Below are positions 8,747 through 16,565 of a DNA stretch of 64,000 bases, piece by piece. The notes under the pieces were generated by a model. That model was not told the DNA's origin and did not search any database. It was given only the letters and a program-made list of their open reading frames with translations. The stretch comes from NORP309 sp964352735 (GTDB taxonomy: Bacteria > Pseudomonadota > Gammaproteobacteria > Xanthomonadales > Marinicellaceae): positions 14,644 through 78,643 of the forward strand of contig CAYGTC010000014.1 of the NCBI GenBank assembly GCA_964352735.1, read 5' to 3'. Position numbers and translations under genes: made by a program. Each line of letters begins with the position of its first letter. Within the stretch, counting starts at the first letter, position 1.

Positions 8747-9025
8747 ACATTATGGACAGAATTAAACCCAAGAACGTCGCCAAAATCATTTGACCAGTCA
8801 GTTGCTAAGCAAAACTGGCTTCCCAATTATCAATAAAAAAACAATATGCCAATAAAACAGAGGGCTTACCTATAGCCAAATAAACCATAAAATCGGATTT
8901 TAAGCCTTAATTACCATAAAATCTTCCCTAATCTTCCCTGCTCTTCCCTAATCTTCCCTAAAAAAGACTTAAGTTATTTATTATCATTTTTATAATGGAA
9001 ACACTTCAATTAATTAGGAAAAAAC
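8747..9025. other. Intergenic region before the tandem small secreted genes
   Basis: About 280 bp. It contains the 10-bp tandem repeat at 8921-8960 and a TATAAT at 8991-8996, a plausible -10 element for the gene starting at 9026, without a good -35. Nothing else was recognised. Confidence 0.45.
8921..8960 (+). repeat. Four tandem copies of a 10-bp pyrimidine-rich unit
   Basis: Consensus ATCTTCCCTA, four adjacent units at 8921, 8931, 8941 and 8951. Units 2 and 3 each differ from the consensus by one base. They end about 30 nt upstream of a TATAAT element and could be a helically phased binding array (one unit per DNA turn). Confidence 0.8.
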
Positions 9026-9256
9026 ATGAAAAAATTAATATTTGCAACATTATTTGCCTCTACATTGTCGTTTGATAGCAAAGCAGACTTTGTTATTTGT
9101 GTCCATAACTCAGGCACAGGAAATCCACACTATGAATCTTGGCATACCAGTTTTCCTGATGGTGATATGGATAGCTCTTGGGCTGCTGAACAGGCATGTA
9201 TGGATAACGGCGGTATGGCATATCTTGGAGAAGGCGACTTAATAACTTACAGATAA
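9026..9256 (+). CDS. Small secreted protein, tandem paralogue 1
   Basis: 76 aa. The start is supported by TTAGGAAAAAAC just upstream. A signal peptide (MKKLIFATLFASTLSFDSKA) precedes a mature peptide of about 56 residues with two cysteines. It is closely related to the next gene: both share the signal peptide, HNS.T.NPH.ESW.T.FP, an acidic middle, a second Cys in AC..NGG and a GDL ending. No family recognised. The two cysteines could form one disulfide. Function unknown. Confidence 0.75.
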   Translation: MKKLIFATLFASTLSFDSKADFVICVHNSGTGNPHYESWHTSFPDGDMDSSWAAEQACMDNGGMAYLGEGDLITYR

Positions 9257-9322
9257 TATAGATACTATTTCATCACATAAACATTTAATTAACTTTTAGC
9301 ACTTAAACATTAGGAGTAAATC

Positions 9323-9550
9323 ATGAAAAAATTAATATTAACAGTATTGTTCGCATCGACATTGTCGTTTGATAGCCAAGCATATGTCATCTATTGTGAA
9401 CACAACTCAAACACAGAAAATCCGCATTTTGAATCATGGGCAACCACTTTTCCAGCTAATGACTCTCAGAGCTATTCGAACGCTTGGGATGCATGTTTCA
9501 ATAATGGCGGCATAATACACGAAGGGTTTGAACCTGGCGATTTGCGATAA
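9323..9550 (+). CDS. Small secreted protein, tandem paralogue 2
   Basis: 75 aa paralogue of the gene 66 bp upstream, preceded by TTAGGAGTAAATC, a good ribosome binding site. The signal peptide (MKKLILTVLFASTLSFDSQA) is nearly identical. The mature part is YVIYCEHNSNTENPHFESW followed by a Ser/Asn-rich stretch, ACFNNGGI and a C-terminal GDLR. Conservation of the two cysteines and of the NPH.ESW block, against divergence elsewhere, argues for a real selected protein. No function can be assigned. Confidence 0.75.
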   Translation: MKKLILTVLFASTLSFDSQAYVIYCEHNSNTENPHFESWATTFPANDSQSYSNAWDACFNNGGIIHEGFEPGDLR

Positions 9551-9632
9551 AACCACCCACCCTTTATCACTTCAAATGACCAAAATCAATGGGGTCATAA
9601 ACATTCATACGACCCCATTGATATTATAGGTA

Positions 9633-10835
9633 TCAACCTTTCACACACACCACTTGCTTTAATGTGTGAACAATTTCAACAAGGTCTGCTTGAGCTTTCA
9701 TGACATCATCAATGTTTTTGTACGCTTTGGGCGTTTCGTCAATCACGTCTTTATCTTTTCGACACTCTACGCCTTGGGTGGCATCGATGTGGTCTTGCAA
9801 AGTAAAGATTTTTTTCGCTTTGGTACGGCTCATCACACGACCTGCGCCATGTGAACACGAACAAAACGAATCTTCATTACCCAATCCACGTACAATGAAA
9901 GACCTGGCCCCCATTGAACCCGGAATGATACCGTAATCATCCAAACGGGCTCTTACCGCACCTTTACGAGTCACAATCACATTGGATCCAAAGTGGTTTT
10001 CTCTGGAAATATAATTGTGGTGACAATTGATGGCCTTTTTTTCCACTGAAAATGCTGGCAAATGCTTTTGCAAAGCACCCAATACCAACTCCATCATCAA
10101 CTGACGATTTTGCGCAGCGTAATTTTGCGCCCATTCTACCCATTCAACATATTGATCAAAATGCTGTGTCCCTTCACTCAAGTAAGACAGGTTGCTATCA
10201 GTCAAATTGATGTGATGGATACGCATGTCTTGTTTGGCTTTTTCAATAAAATATCGACCAATAATGTTACCGATACCACGAGAACCCGAATGTAACATCG
10301 CCCAAACATCATTATTTTCATCCAGACACAATTCAATAAAGTGGTTTCCACCACCCAATGTACCACATTGCTTCATCACTTTATCTTGCGGATCTTTGGC
10401 CATTTTTCCAATATCAGCGTGCTGATCAATCAAGTCTTTGATGTCTTTTTGCCATACTTTTTGTTGCCAATCTATCACCGCGCTTGTTTTATGCTGTGCA
10501 AAGCCTACAGGTACAGATTTTTCAATTTCAGTCCGAATGGCCGATAAGCTGTCAGGCAAATCATTGGCGTTAAGTGACAATTTCATCGCCATCATTCCAC
10601 ATCCAATATCCACGCCAACCGCAGCTGGAATCACAGCGCCTTTGGTCGCCACCACAGAACCCACAGTTGCACCCAGTCCAAAGTGCACATCTGGCATCGC
10701 TGCTATGTGTTTAAAGATAAATGGCAGAGATGCAGTATTTTGCAATTGTTTAATGGCCTCAGGCTCAACAGGCACCCCTTTGGTCCACGCTTTGATAAAG
10801 CCTTTTTCGGCATTATAAACTTCATAGTTTCTCAT
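9633..10835 (-). CDS. rtcB: RNA-splicing ligase RtcB
   Basis: 400 aa from the ATG at 10835, chosen because AAGGAGAAT lies just upstream and because MRNYEVYNAEKG matches the family start; an upstream in-frame ATG at 10871 lacks this. RtcB joins RNA 2',3'-cyclic phosphate or 3'-phosphate ends to 5'-OH ends with GTP and Mn2+. Visible motifs are GVDIGCGMMA (metal Asp/Cys), GGGNHFIEL, HSGSRGIGN, and CSHGAGRVMSR with the histidine that takes GMP. No rtcA or rtcR gene is nearby. Expression is probably controlled by the structured leader described separately. Confidence 0.92.
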   Translation of the reverse strand: MRNYEVYNAEKGFIKAWTKGVPVEPEAIKQLQNTASLPFIFKHIAAMPDVHFGLGATVGSVVATKGAVIPAAVGVDIGCGMMAMKLSLNANDLPDSLSAIRTEIEKSVPVGFAQHKTSAVIDWQQKVWQKDIKDLIDQHADIGKMAKDPQDKVMKQCGTLGGGNHFIELCLDENNDVWAMLHSGSRGIGNIIGRYFIEKAKQDMRIHHINLTDSNLSYLSEGTQHFDQYVEWVEWAQNYAAQNRQLMMELVLGALQKHLPAFSVEKKAINCHHNYISRENHFGSNVIVTRKGAVRARLDDYGIIPGSMGARSFIVRGLGNEDSFCSCSHGAGRVMSRTKAKKIFTLQDHIDATQGVECRKDKDVIDETPKAYKNIDDVMKAQADLVEIVHTLKQVVCVKG

Positions 10836-10881
10836 AATATTCTCCTTGGTAAAGTCAACCCAATCAATCATTTAACCGGGC

Positions 10882-10912
10882 AAAAAAAAACCTGGATTTG
10901 AGTCCAGGTTTT
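10882..10912 (-). terminator. Intrinsic terminator inside the rtcB leader
   Basis: Read on the minus strand, AAAACCTGGA (10912-10903) pairs perfectly with TCCAGGTTTT (10896-10887) around a 6-nt loop, followed by five more T. It ends about 47 nt before the rtcB start codon, so it would stop transcription before rtcB unless disrupted. Confidence 0.8.
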
Positions 10913-11044
10913 ATCAATTAAACACAATGTATTCAACAAAACCTAGACACAAACGCCCCTATCACTGCCCCAGTGATATGCGTTGTGTATTTGTAAATTT
11001 AGGTTTTTCATGTTTATATTCTGTTCGTAGTATTCATTAAATTT
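10882..11044 (-). promoter_or_regulatory. Putative attenuator / riboswitch-like leader of rtcB
   Basis: On the minus strand a three-tier hairpin precedes the terminator. Stem 1 is AAAACCTA (11007-11000) with TAGGTTTT (10945-10938). Stem 2 is ACACAACGC (10988-10980) with GCGTTTGTGT (10956-10947), one bulge. Stem 3 is TATCACTG (10978-10971) with CAGTGATA (10967-10960), with a GGG loop. The 3' arm of stem 1, TCTAGGTTTT (10947-10938), can also pair over 10 bp with AAAACCTGGA, the 5' arm of the terminator. Leader fold and antiterminator are therefore mutually exclusive. This is what a transcription attenuator looks like; the signal sensed is unknown. An independent small RNA ending at the terminator is the alternative. 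Confidence 0.6.
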
Positions 11045-11079
11045 CGTCGTATTAAATATCATCATTGGTGAAATGTCAA
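11044..11079 (-). promoter_or_regulatory. Sigma70 promoter for the rtcB leader
   Basis: On the minus strand TTGACA (11079-11074) is separated by exactly 17 nt from TTTAAT (11056-11051), five of six matches to the -10 consensus. The start point would be near 11044. The -35 overlaps the stop codon of the upstream nuclease gene. Confidence 0.65.
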
Positions 11080-14000
11080 TCAAAACCATTGCGAAAAATC
11101 AAATCACTGGCATCAATTAACTCTAATTTAATCATCAAACCATCATGATCACTCATCGCCAATGGCTGTGTAAAATCACCAGCAAATTTTCGCGGTGCAT
11201 CGACATTGCCTCTGACAAAAGCGGTCTCTGATAATAAATTCAAGGCAGCATCATTTATCAAAACATGATCTAATGCCTGAATAATACCCCTGAAAATGAA
11301 GGAATACCTTTGTTCTGGATCCAATAGTGTGACTGCATTGGTCAACGGTGGATCGACTGGGTTAATGATGGTTACACCATCGCTGTGCAACAAATTTTTC
11401 TCCGGTTCAATGATGCCTGATATTTCACCAATCATATCAGCATAACCATCAGAAAACTCAAAGTCGTTAAAGTCACCAATAACAGCCAAAGGCACATCTG
11501 GTGCCGCACTTTGGATATCTTGCACCATTTGTGCGACAGACAAGGATTGTTCAAAATGCTTGTTGCGTATGCGCTCACGATCCGAACCAGTGATACCACT
11601 GCGAGAACGCAAATGCACGCCTATAACATTGACTTCTTGAACCAGTGAACCAAAAGATACTGTGGCATTAATCCACAATGGCGGCCTGTCATGTAATTTT
11701 GCATTGGTACCACCAAATTGCAAGGTTTCGTCTGCGCCCAATTGTGTAATGGTAATATCACTGACGGTTTGTTTTGCCAAAATACCAATGTCAATGCCGC
11801 CAAAATCATTGCCCTCAACCAAATGAGCCGTATATTGAAGATTGCTATTATCCACATTAATGCGATCAGCGATGGCTTGTACTGCATTCAGGTTCTCTAT
11901 TTCAGTCAACACCAAAATATCTGGGCTTTTCATAGATTCCCGAATATAAAGCGATGCCTGTCCAACACGCGCATTGAAAGTTTCTGTTGTGGTACTGTCT
12001 TCTTGAAAATCATCAATATCAGGATCATCGACATCATCAAAAAATCGGAACATATTTTGTGTAGCTATGGTCAACTCAGATGAAAATGGCTCGACAATAG
12101 GTTCTATTGCTTGTAGATTCATAGAAAATTGAAATGGCCATAATTCATAATCATTAAACTGGTAAGCCAGTACGCCTGTCGCAGTAAAAGTTGAACCACC
12201 GTTGATTTCAAATGGTGGCAAACCCAATGCATCAACATCCAATTCAAAAATTTCTGGATTTTCATCAAAAATATCAGGCATATAATTCGGATCATCAAAT
12301 AACCCTGCCTCATTAATAAAGCTCAATTCAACACCTGGTTCACGTATGGCCTTTTGACCTGTAGCCGTAACAATCGCCTCCGCATTTTCATCCCCATTAA
12401 ATGATTGCGATCCACTGTTGGCAACGCCATTGGCAACATGAATCAACATGCCCTCATAACATTCAAATTCATGGGTACAAGACGGCATCAAAGAGTCTTG
12501 AGAAGGTGTATTTTCATCAAATTCAACAATTGTTGGCATGGGCTGCCCCTGCGCTGTAACGGTCAAACCTGAAACTGAGGTCAATTCGGTAAAATCAAAA
12601 AACTCCACAACAAAAGCTCTTAAATCAACCAAATCGCCCTGTTCTGCTGAGTCTGCTTCACCTGTAAATACAAAAATACCATTGGATGTATTGATGTCAC
12701 CATCATCTCTTGCATCAGGTGTTTGTATGAAGAAACCTGAATCAGCGACCGCTGTTACCACATTGTCTTGTAATCGTACAAAAGTATTTTCCATCGGTGA
12801 CAATAAGCCGTTGCCCTGAATTTCGAAAATTTCAGATACTGGTTCGATTATCGTAAATGAAAAATTATAATCACCACCTGCGATACCATTTTGATCACCA
12901 TCGAGCAAATCTGCATCACCATCTATGTCGGTGACTTGATCACCTATGACAGTAACATTACAAACCGTACCTTGCGCCACTGTATTGGCTGGTGTAATGG
13001 TAACGGAAGCCACATCATTAGCCGGTAAACCTGAGGCAATTGCAACCGCACCATCACAATCAATACTGAGTGCACTGGCAGTCAAATTAACATTTTCTGT
13101 GAAATTCAAGTCAATGGTAAAATCCTGTGGTACCAGCACCGCATCATCAGCTGGGGTGGTTGTGGATATTTCTGCTAATTGATCACTGGCCACTGTAAAA
13201 GAAAATTGAAAGTCATCGCCTGCCATACCATCGCCATTGCCATCCAACTGTTGACTCATCATACCGAGGTCTGTAATGTTTGCTGCAAGCAATGTCACTT
13301 GACACATATTTGACGCTGGCCAGGGATTATCTGGAGTGATTTTATACACAGTAGGCCCTGAATCTTTGGATAATGTAAATGTTTGGATCAGACCATTACA
13401 AACAATAGCAAATGAAGAGACATCAGCATTAACAGACTCAGAAAATTCAACCGTAATCATAGTATTCAACCCAACCGCAACACTGCCATCGCCAGGAAAA
13501 ACCTGATTCACTTTGGGCGCTTCATCCACTAACATTTGCCCTGTATTAACCATACCCATGGTTGCCAACGCAGGTGTTTGCCAAGTAAAACTGGCCGCAT
13601 TAGAGCCTGTGCCTGATAATTGCAAAGACTGATCTGCTGTAGTGCCGGATGATTCAGATACACCAATATCAATACTGGTCATACCAGCAGCTGGCCCGCC
13701 AGCAGCTGTAAAACTGCCTTCATAAGAAATGAATTCGACAACAACGCCGTTATTGGTCAATGCAATTCCATCTGGTGCTCCATTTTGCATACTGGGGGTT
13801 AGTTTGGAATAAACGGTAAAACCACCTTGTGATTCACCCACATCGAAAGTGTCCAATGTTTTGATGTTATTTGTGTTATAAACATTACCTGATGAAGAAC
13901 TGCCATTGTAAAAAAGCACTTCAATATCAGCCAATGATCCAGTAAAAGTATCTTCAACAACAACTTCAACAAACTCATTTTGATCTGCACTTGCGTTATC

Positions 14001-14090
14001 GTAGTGAAATTCATTGATCCACATTTCTTGTGAAGCAACAACAATAGGAAAACTAAGAATAATAAACGGAATGATTTTTTTATATAACAT
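11076..14090 (-). CDS. ExeM/NucH-type secreted endonuclease with lamin-tail-like and Ig-like domains
   Basis: About 1004 aa from the ATG at 14090, which puts MLYKKIIPFIILSFPIVVAS as a signal peptide directly at the N-terminus (an upstream ATG at 14141 adds 17 residues; neither has a clear ribosome binding site). Domains in order: a lamin-tail-like region (MWINEFHYDNASADQNEFVE), two SbsA-type Ig-like domains (P.DG.VAV..... FSESV), a YhcR-type OB-like region (TAVADSGFFIQTPDARDDGD), and an endonuclease/exonuclease/phosphatase domain (LTIATQNMFRFF, DILVLTEIEN, VIGDFNDFEFSDG, ALDHVLIND, MSDHDGLM). It probably degrades extracellular DNA. The C-terminus ends DLIFRNGFD, resembling the end of the protein at 19977. 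Confidence 0.85.
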   Translation of the reverse strand: MLYKKIIPFIILSFPIVVASQEMWINEFHYDNASADQNEFVEVVVEDTFTGSLADIEVLFYNGSSSSGNVYNTNNIKTLDTFDVGESQGGFTVYSKLTPSMQNGAPDGIALTNNGVVVEFISYEGSFTAAGGPAAGMTSIDIGVSESSGTTADQSLQLSGTGSNAASFTWQTPALATMGMVNTGQMLVDEAPKVNQVFPGDGSVAVGLNTMITVEFSESVNADVSSFAIVCNGLIQTFTLSKDSGPTVYKITPDNPWPASNMCQVTLLAANITDLGMMSQQLDGNGDGMAGDDFQFSFTVASDQLAEISTTTPADDAVLVPQDFTIDLNFTENVNLTASALSIDCDGAVAIASGLPANDVASVTITPANTVAQGTVCNVTVIGDQVTDIDGDADLLDGDQNGIAGGDYNFSFTIIEPVSEIFEIQGNGLLSPMENTFVRLQDNVVTAVADSGFFIQTPDARDDGDINTSNGIFVFTGEADSAEQGDLVDLRAFVVEFFDFTELTSVSGLTVTAQGQPMPTIVEFDENTPSQDSLMPSCTHEFECYEGMLIHVANGVANSGSQSFNGDENAEAIVTATGQKAIREPGVELSFINEAGLFDDPNYMPDIFDENPEIFELDVDALGLPPFEINGGSTFTATGVLAYQFNDYELWPFQFSMNLQAIEPIVEPFSSELTIATQNMFRFFDDVDDPDIDDFQEDSTTTETFNARVGQASLYIRESMKSPDILVLTEIENLNAVQAIADRINVDNSNLQYTAHLVEGNDFGGIDIGILAKQTVSDITITQLGADETLQFGGTNAKLHDRPPLWINATVSFGSLVQEVNVIGVHLRSRSGITGSDRERIRNKHFEQSLSVAQMVQDIQSAAPDVPLAVIGDFNDFEFSDGYADMIGEISGIIEPEKNLLHSDGVTIINPVDPPLTNAVTLLDPEQRYSFIFRGIIQALDHVLINDAALNLLSETAFVRGNVDAPRKFAGDFTQPLAMSDHDGLMIKLELIDASDLIFRNGFD

Positions 14091-14259
14091 GATAATAATT
14101 GCGCTGGTTTTGATTACTGTGATTGGAAGCAGGAGTGACATTATTCTACACCAACATCCATTATTAAACCGATTTAGCTTAATAAAACTAGCGATTGAAG
14201 CAAAAATATTACCAATAAATCACTCAATCGTTACAATATTGTCATGAAACAAGTTAATT

Positions 14260-14631
14260 TTAACTGTTATTTTTTTGCGACTTATATTTCCGTTTATTTT
14301 GTAACATCAAAATTCTCACAACAACATATAAAGCAAAACCCAACATGACAGGGTTGATCCCCCAATGATTGATTAAGTTGACCTGAAAACCATAATCCAT
14401 GGCTTTTAAATAATCCCATATCATCGGCACCACGCCGAACAAAGCAATGGCTATGGCCACATAACTGAGCATTTTTAACCGATAATTTCGATCCCGGTAA
14501 GCCCTAAATTGTTTGATTCTCAGTCTTTCAAGTTCATTTTCACCTTGATCAAAGGAGTATTCACAATTGCTACAAGTCGACAATTTATCAGAAATCTTTT
14601 TTTGACATGAAGGGCAAGTCATCAACGCCAT
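14260..14631 (-). CDS. Zinc-ribbon membrane protein
   Basis: 123 aa. The N-terminus has a zinc-ribbon (CPSCQKKISDKLSTCSNC: two CxxC pairs) and a short acidic/basic linker. Two predicted membrane segments follow (LSYVAIAIALFGVVPMIW and MLGFALYVVVRILML) with a lysine-rich tail. The zinc ribbon would face the cytoplasm. Function unknown; no specific family recognised beyond the ribbon. Start could be the fourth codon. It is divergent from pyk. Confidence 0.65.
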   Translation of the reverse strand: MALMTCPSCQKKISDKLSTCSNCEYSFDQGENELERLRIKQFRAYRDRNYRLKMLSYVAIAIALFGVVPMIWDYLKAMDYGFQVNLINHWGINPVMLGFALYVVVRILMLQNKRKYKSQKNNS

Positions 14632-14727
14632 AGTAAATTACCAAATCAATTTTATTTCATAATAGTTTAACAATTCCCTCATAAAATGGGTAAACTATCT
14701 GGCAAATAATACAAGAAATCTAAAGAA

Positions 14728-16155
14728 GTGAAAGATCATAAAACAAAAATCGTCGCCACACTTGGTCCAGCTAGCCATTCACCACAAATCATCCGCCAAT
14801 TAATAGAAGCGGGAGTCAATGTTTTCAGGCTCAATTTTTCACATGGCAGCCACGAACAACACCAGATCACTTATGAAAACATCAGAACCGCAGCCAAAGA
14901 CATGGGGAAAGTTATTGGCATATTATTGGATTTACAGGGTCCCAAAATCAGAGTCGGAAAATTTGATAAACAAGCCATTACCTTAACCGAAGGCCAAATA
15001 TTCTGTTTATCGTGTGAACAAGATGAAGCCCTTGGTACTCAAGAAAAAGTCAGTGTCAGCTATAAAGACCTCTATAAAGACGTCAAGAAAGGTGATACTT
15101 TATTATTCGATGACGGCAAACTCAAAGTCACTGTTAAAGAAGTCCGTGGCAAAAATATAAAAACCACAGTAGTCAGAGGCGGCATACTCAGTAACAACAA
15201 AGGCATCAATATTCCAACAGCCAATCTCTCTGTAGCTGCCATGACAAAAAAAGACATTGCCGACCTGGCTTTTGGTGCCAGTCTAGGTGTTGACTGGGTG
15301 GCTTTGAGTTTTGTCAGAACACATGAAGATTTATTACTGGCAAGACACTACCTCAAATTACACAATTCACATGCTAAATTAATGGCCAAAATCGAAAAAC
15401 CTGGCGCTGTTAAAAACATTAATGACATCATAGCAACAGCCGATGGCATCATGATTGCCCGTGGAGACTTGGGTGTCGAGTTGTCTCCGCAAGAAGTCCC
15501 CATGTTACAGAAACGTTTGATTCGAAAATCCCGTCAAGTGGGCAAACCTGTTGTTACTGCGACTCAAATGCTAGAAACCATGACCGATTGCCCTGTGCCA
15601 ACCAGAGCTGAGGCCAATGACGTCGCTAATGCCATATTTGATGGTACTGATGCCATCATGCTTTCTGCAGAAACCGCTGTTGGGAAATTTCCAGTTGAAG
15701 CCGTAACCACCATGAGAACCATCGCCAATACTGTTGAGAAAGACCCTGAGTACATATCGCGCATGATAGCCAGACACATGCCAACTGAAGAAGATACTCC
15801 CGATGCAGTGGCAGCTGCGGCTTGCGATATTGCTTCAAATATCTCGGCCAAAGTCATGTGTTGTTTCAGTAGTTCAGGAGCAACGGCTTTAAGGGTGGCT
15901 CGCAATCGAATACAAACCAATGTTATCGCCATCTCCCCCAATATCGAATCCTGCCATCAGCTGACCATCAGTTGGGGCATTCATCCAATTTTATCACCTG
16001 ATCCAGAAAGCATTGAAGACATGGTGTGTATTGCAGAATCAACAGTCAGTCAATGTCAAGCTGCAAATACTGGTGACAGATATGTTATCACCGCTGGTGT
16101 TCCTTTTGGTCAAGCTGGTACCACAAATATCATTAGGGTTGAAATATTAGGGTAA
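14728..16155 (+). CDS. pyk: Pyruvate kinase
   Basis: 475 aa. Converts phosphoenolpyruvate and ADP to pyruvate and ATP in glycolysis. TKIVATLGPAS, FRLNFSHG and LLDLQGPKIRVG open the barrel. The PK signature MAKIEKPGAVKNINDI and ARGDLGVEL give the catalytic lysine and metal ligands, and TATQMLETM and RAEANDVANAIFDGTDA complete the active site. Length and sequence resemble the PykA type. The start is GTG, with AAAGAA immediately upstream. It stands alone without other glycolytic genes. Confidence 0.93.
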   Translation: MKDHKTKIVATLGPASHSPQIIRQLIEAGVNVFRLNFSHGSHEQHQITYENIRTAAKDMGKVIGILLDLQGPKIRVGKFDKQAITLTEGQIFCLSCEQDEALGTQEKVSVSYKDLYKDVKKGDTLLFDDGKLKVTVKEVRGKNIKTTVVRGGILSNNKGINIPTANLSVAAMTKKDIADLAFGASLGVDWVALSFVRTHEDLLLARHYLKLHNSHAKLMAKIEKPGAVKNINDIIATADGIMIARGDLGVELSPQEVPMLQKRLIRKSRQVGKPVVTATQMLETMTDCPVPTRAEANDVANAIFDGTDAIMLSAETAVGKFPVEAVTTMRTIANTVEKDPEYISRMIARHMPTEEDTPDAVAAAACDIASNISAKVMCCFSSSGATALRVARNRIQTNVIAISPNIESCHQLTISWGIHPILSPDPESIEDMVCIAESTVSQCQAANTGDRYVITAGVPFGQAGTTNIIRVEILG

Positions 16156-16479
16156 CAGACCATTTTAAGTTCATTCCAATTGATTAAGATATCACCATAA
16201 GGTATTACTTTTTTTCATAGGTTTTGTTTTGATTTTACATGTGCTATGCAAAAAGACTGTGCGAGTCGTTATGTGAATTAAAACAATCTTCTCTTAAATG
16301 TTTATTGATTTAAATTTTAGCGTTCTTCAAGTAACAACCTATACTTATACTTGACCTTAATTTACTGATTTAGTTGGCAGTCTTACTACGGCTAATACGT
16401 TTTATTTTTGTGTTTTTTACTTTGTTTATTTCAAGAAACGAAAAATACCACAAAAATTTAATGACACCATAAAATAAAA
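16156..16479. other. Intergenic region after pyk
   Basis: About 320 bp, AT-rich, ending at the terminator hairpin at 16480. I see no open frame, strong hairpin or repeat copy within it. Confidence 0.4.
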
Positions 16480-16532
16480 AAGACCTGACTGAGGTGATAA
16501 CATATGGGGAAGCATCACTCAGTCAGGCCTTA
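16480..16532 (-). terminator. Terminator of the Spondin-domain gene
   Basis: A stem of about 18 bp, with a single-base bulge (GACCTGACTGAGGTGAT against ATCACTCAGTCAGGCC), followed on the minus strand by TCTTTTTTATTTT. It lies 34 nt after the stop of the minus-strand gene and could also work on pyk readthrough. Confidence 0.75.
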
Positions 16533-16565
16533 TTAACCATTTATAAAAAATTTAACTCATATATT

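Noticed and set aside
10889..10910. Hairpin before rtcB as a tRNA T-arm or Y-RNA-like module
   Set aside because: The loop length and closing pair do not fit a T-arm, and no acceptor, D or anticodon arm could be built; it is a terminator.
11718..12083. 121-aa frame opposite the nuclease gene
   Set aside because: A shadow of the coding strand without family features or ribosome binding site.
14090..14141. Upstream ATG as the start of the secreted nuclease
   Set aside because: It would put 17 extra residues before the signal peptide and has no ribosome binding site.
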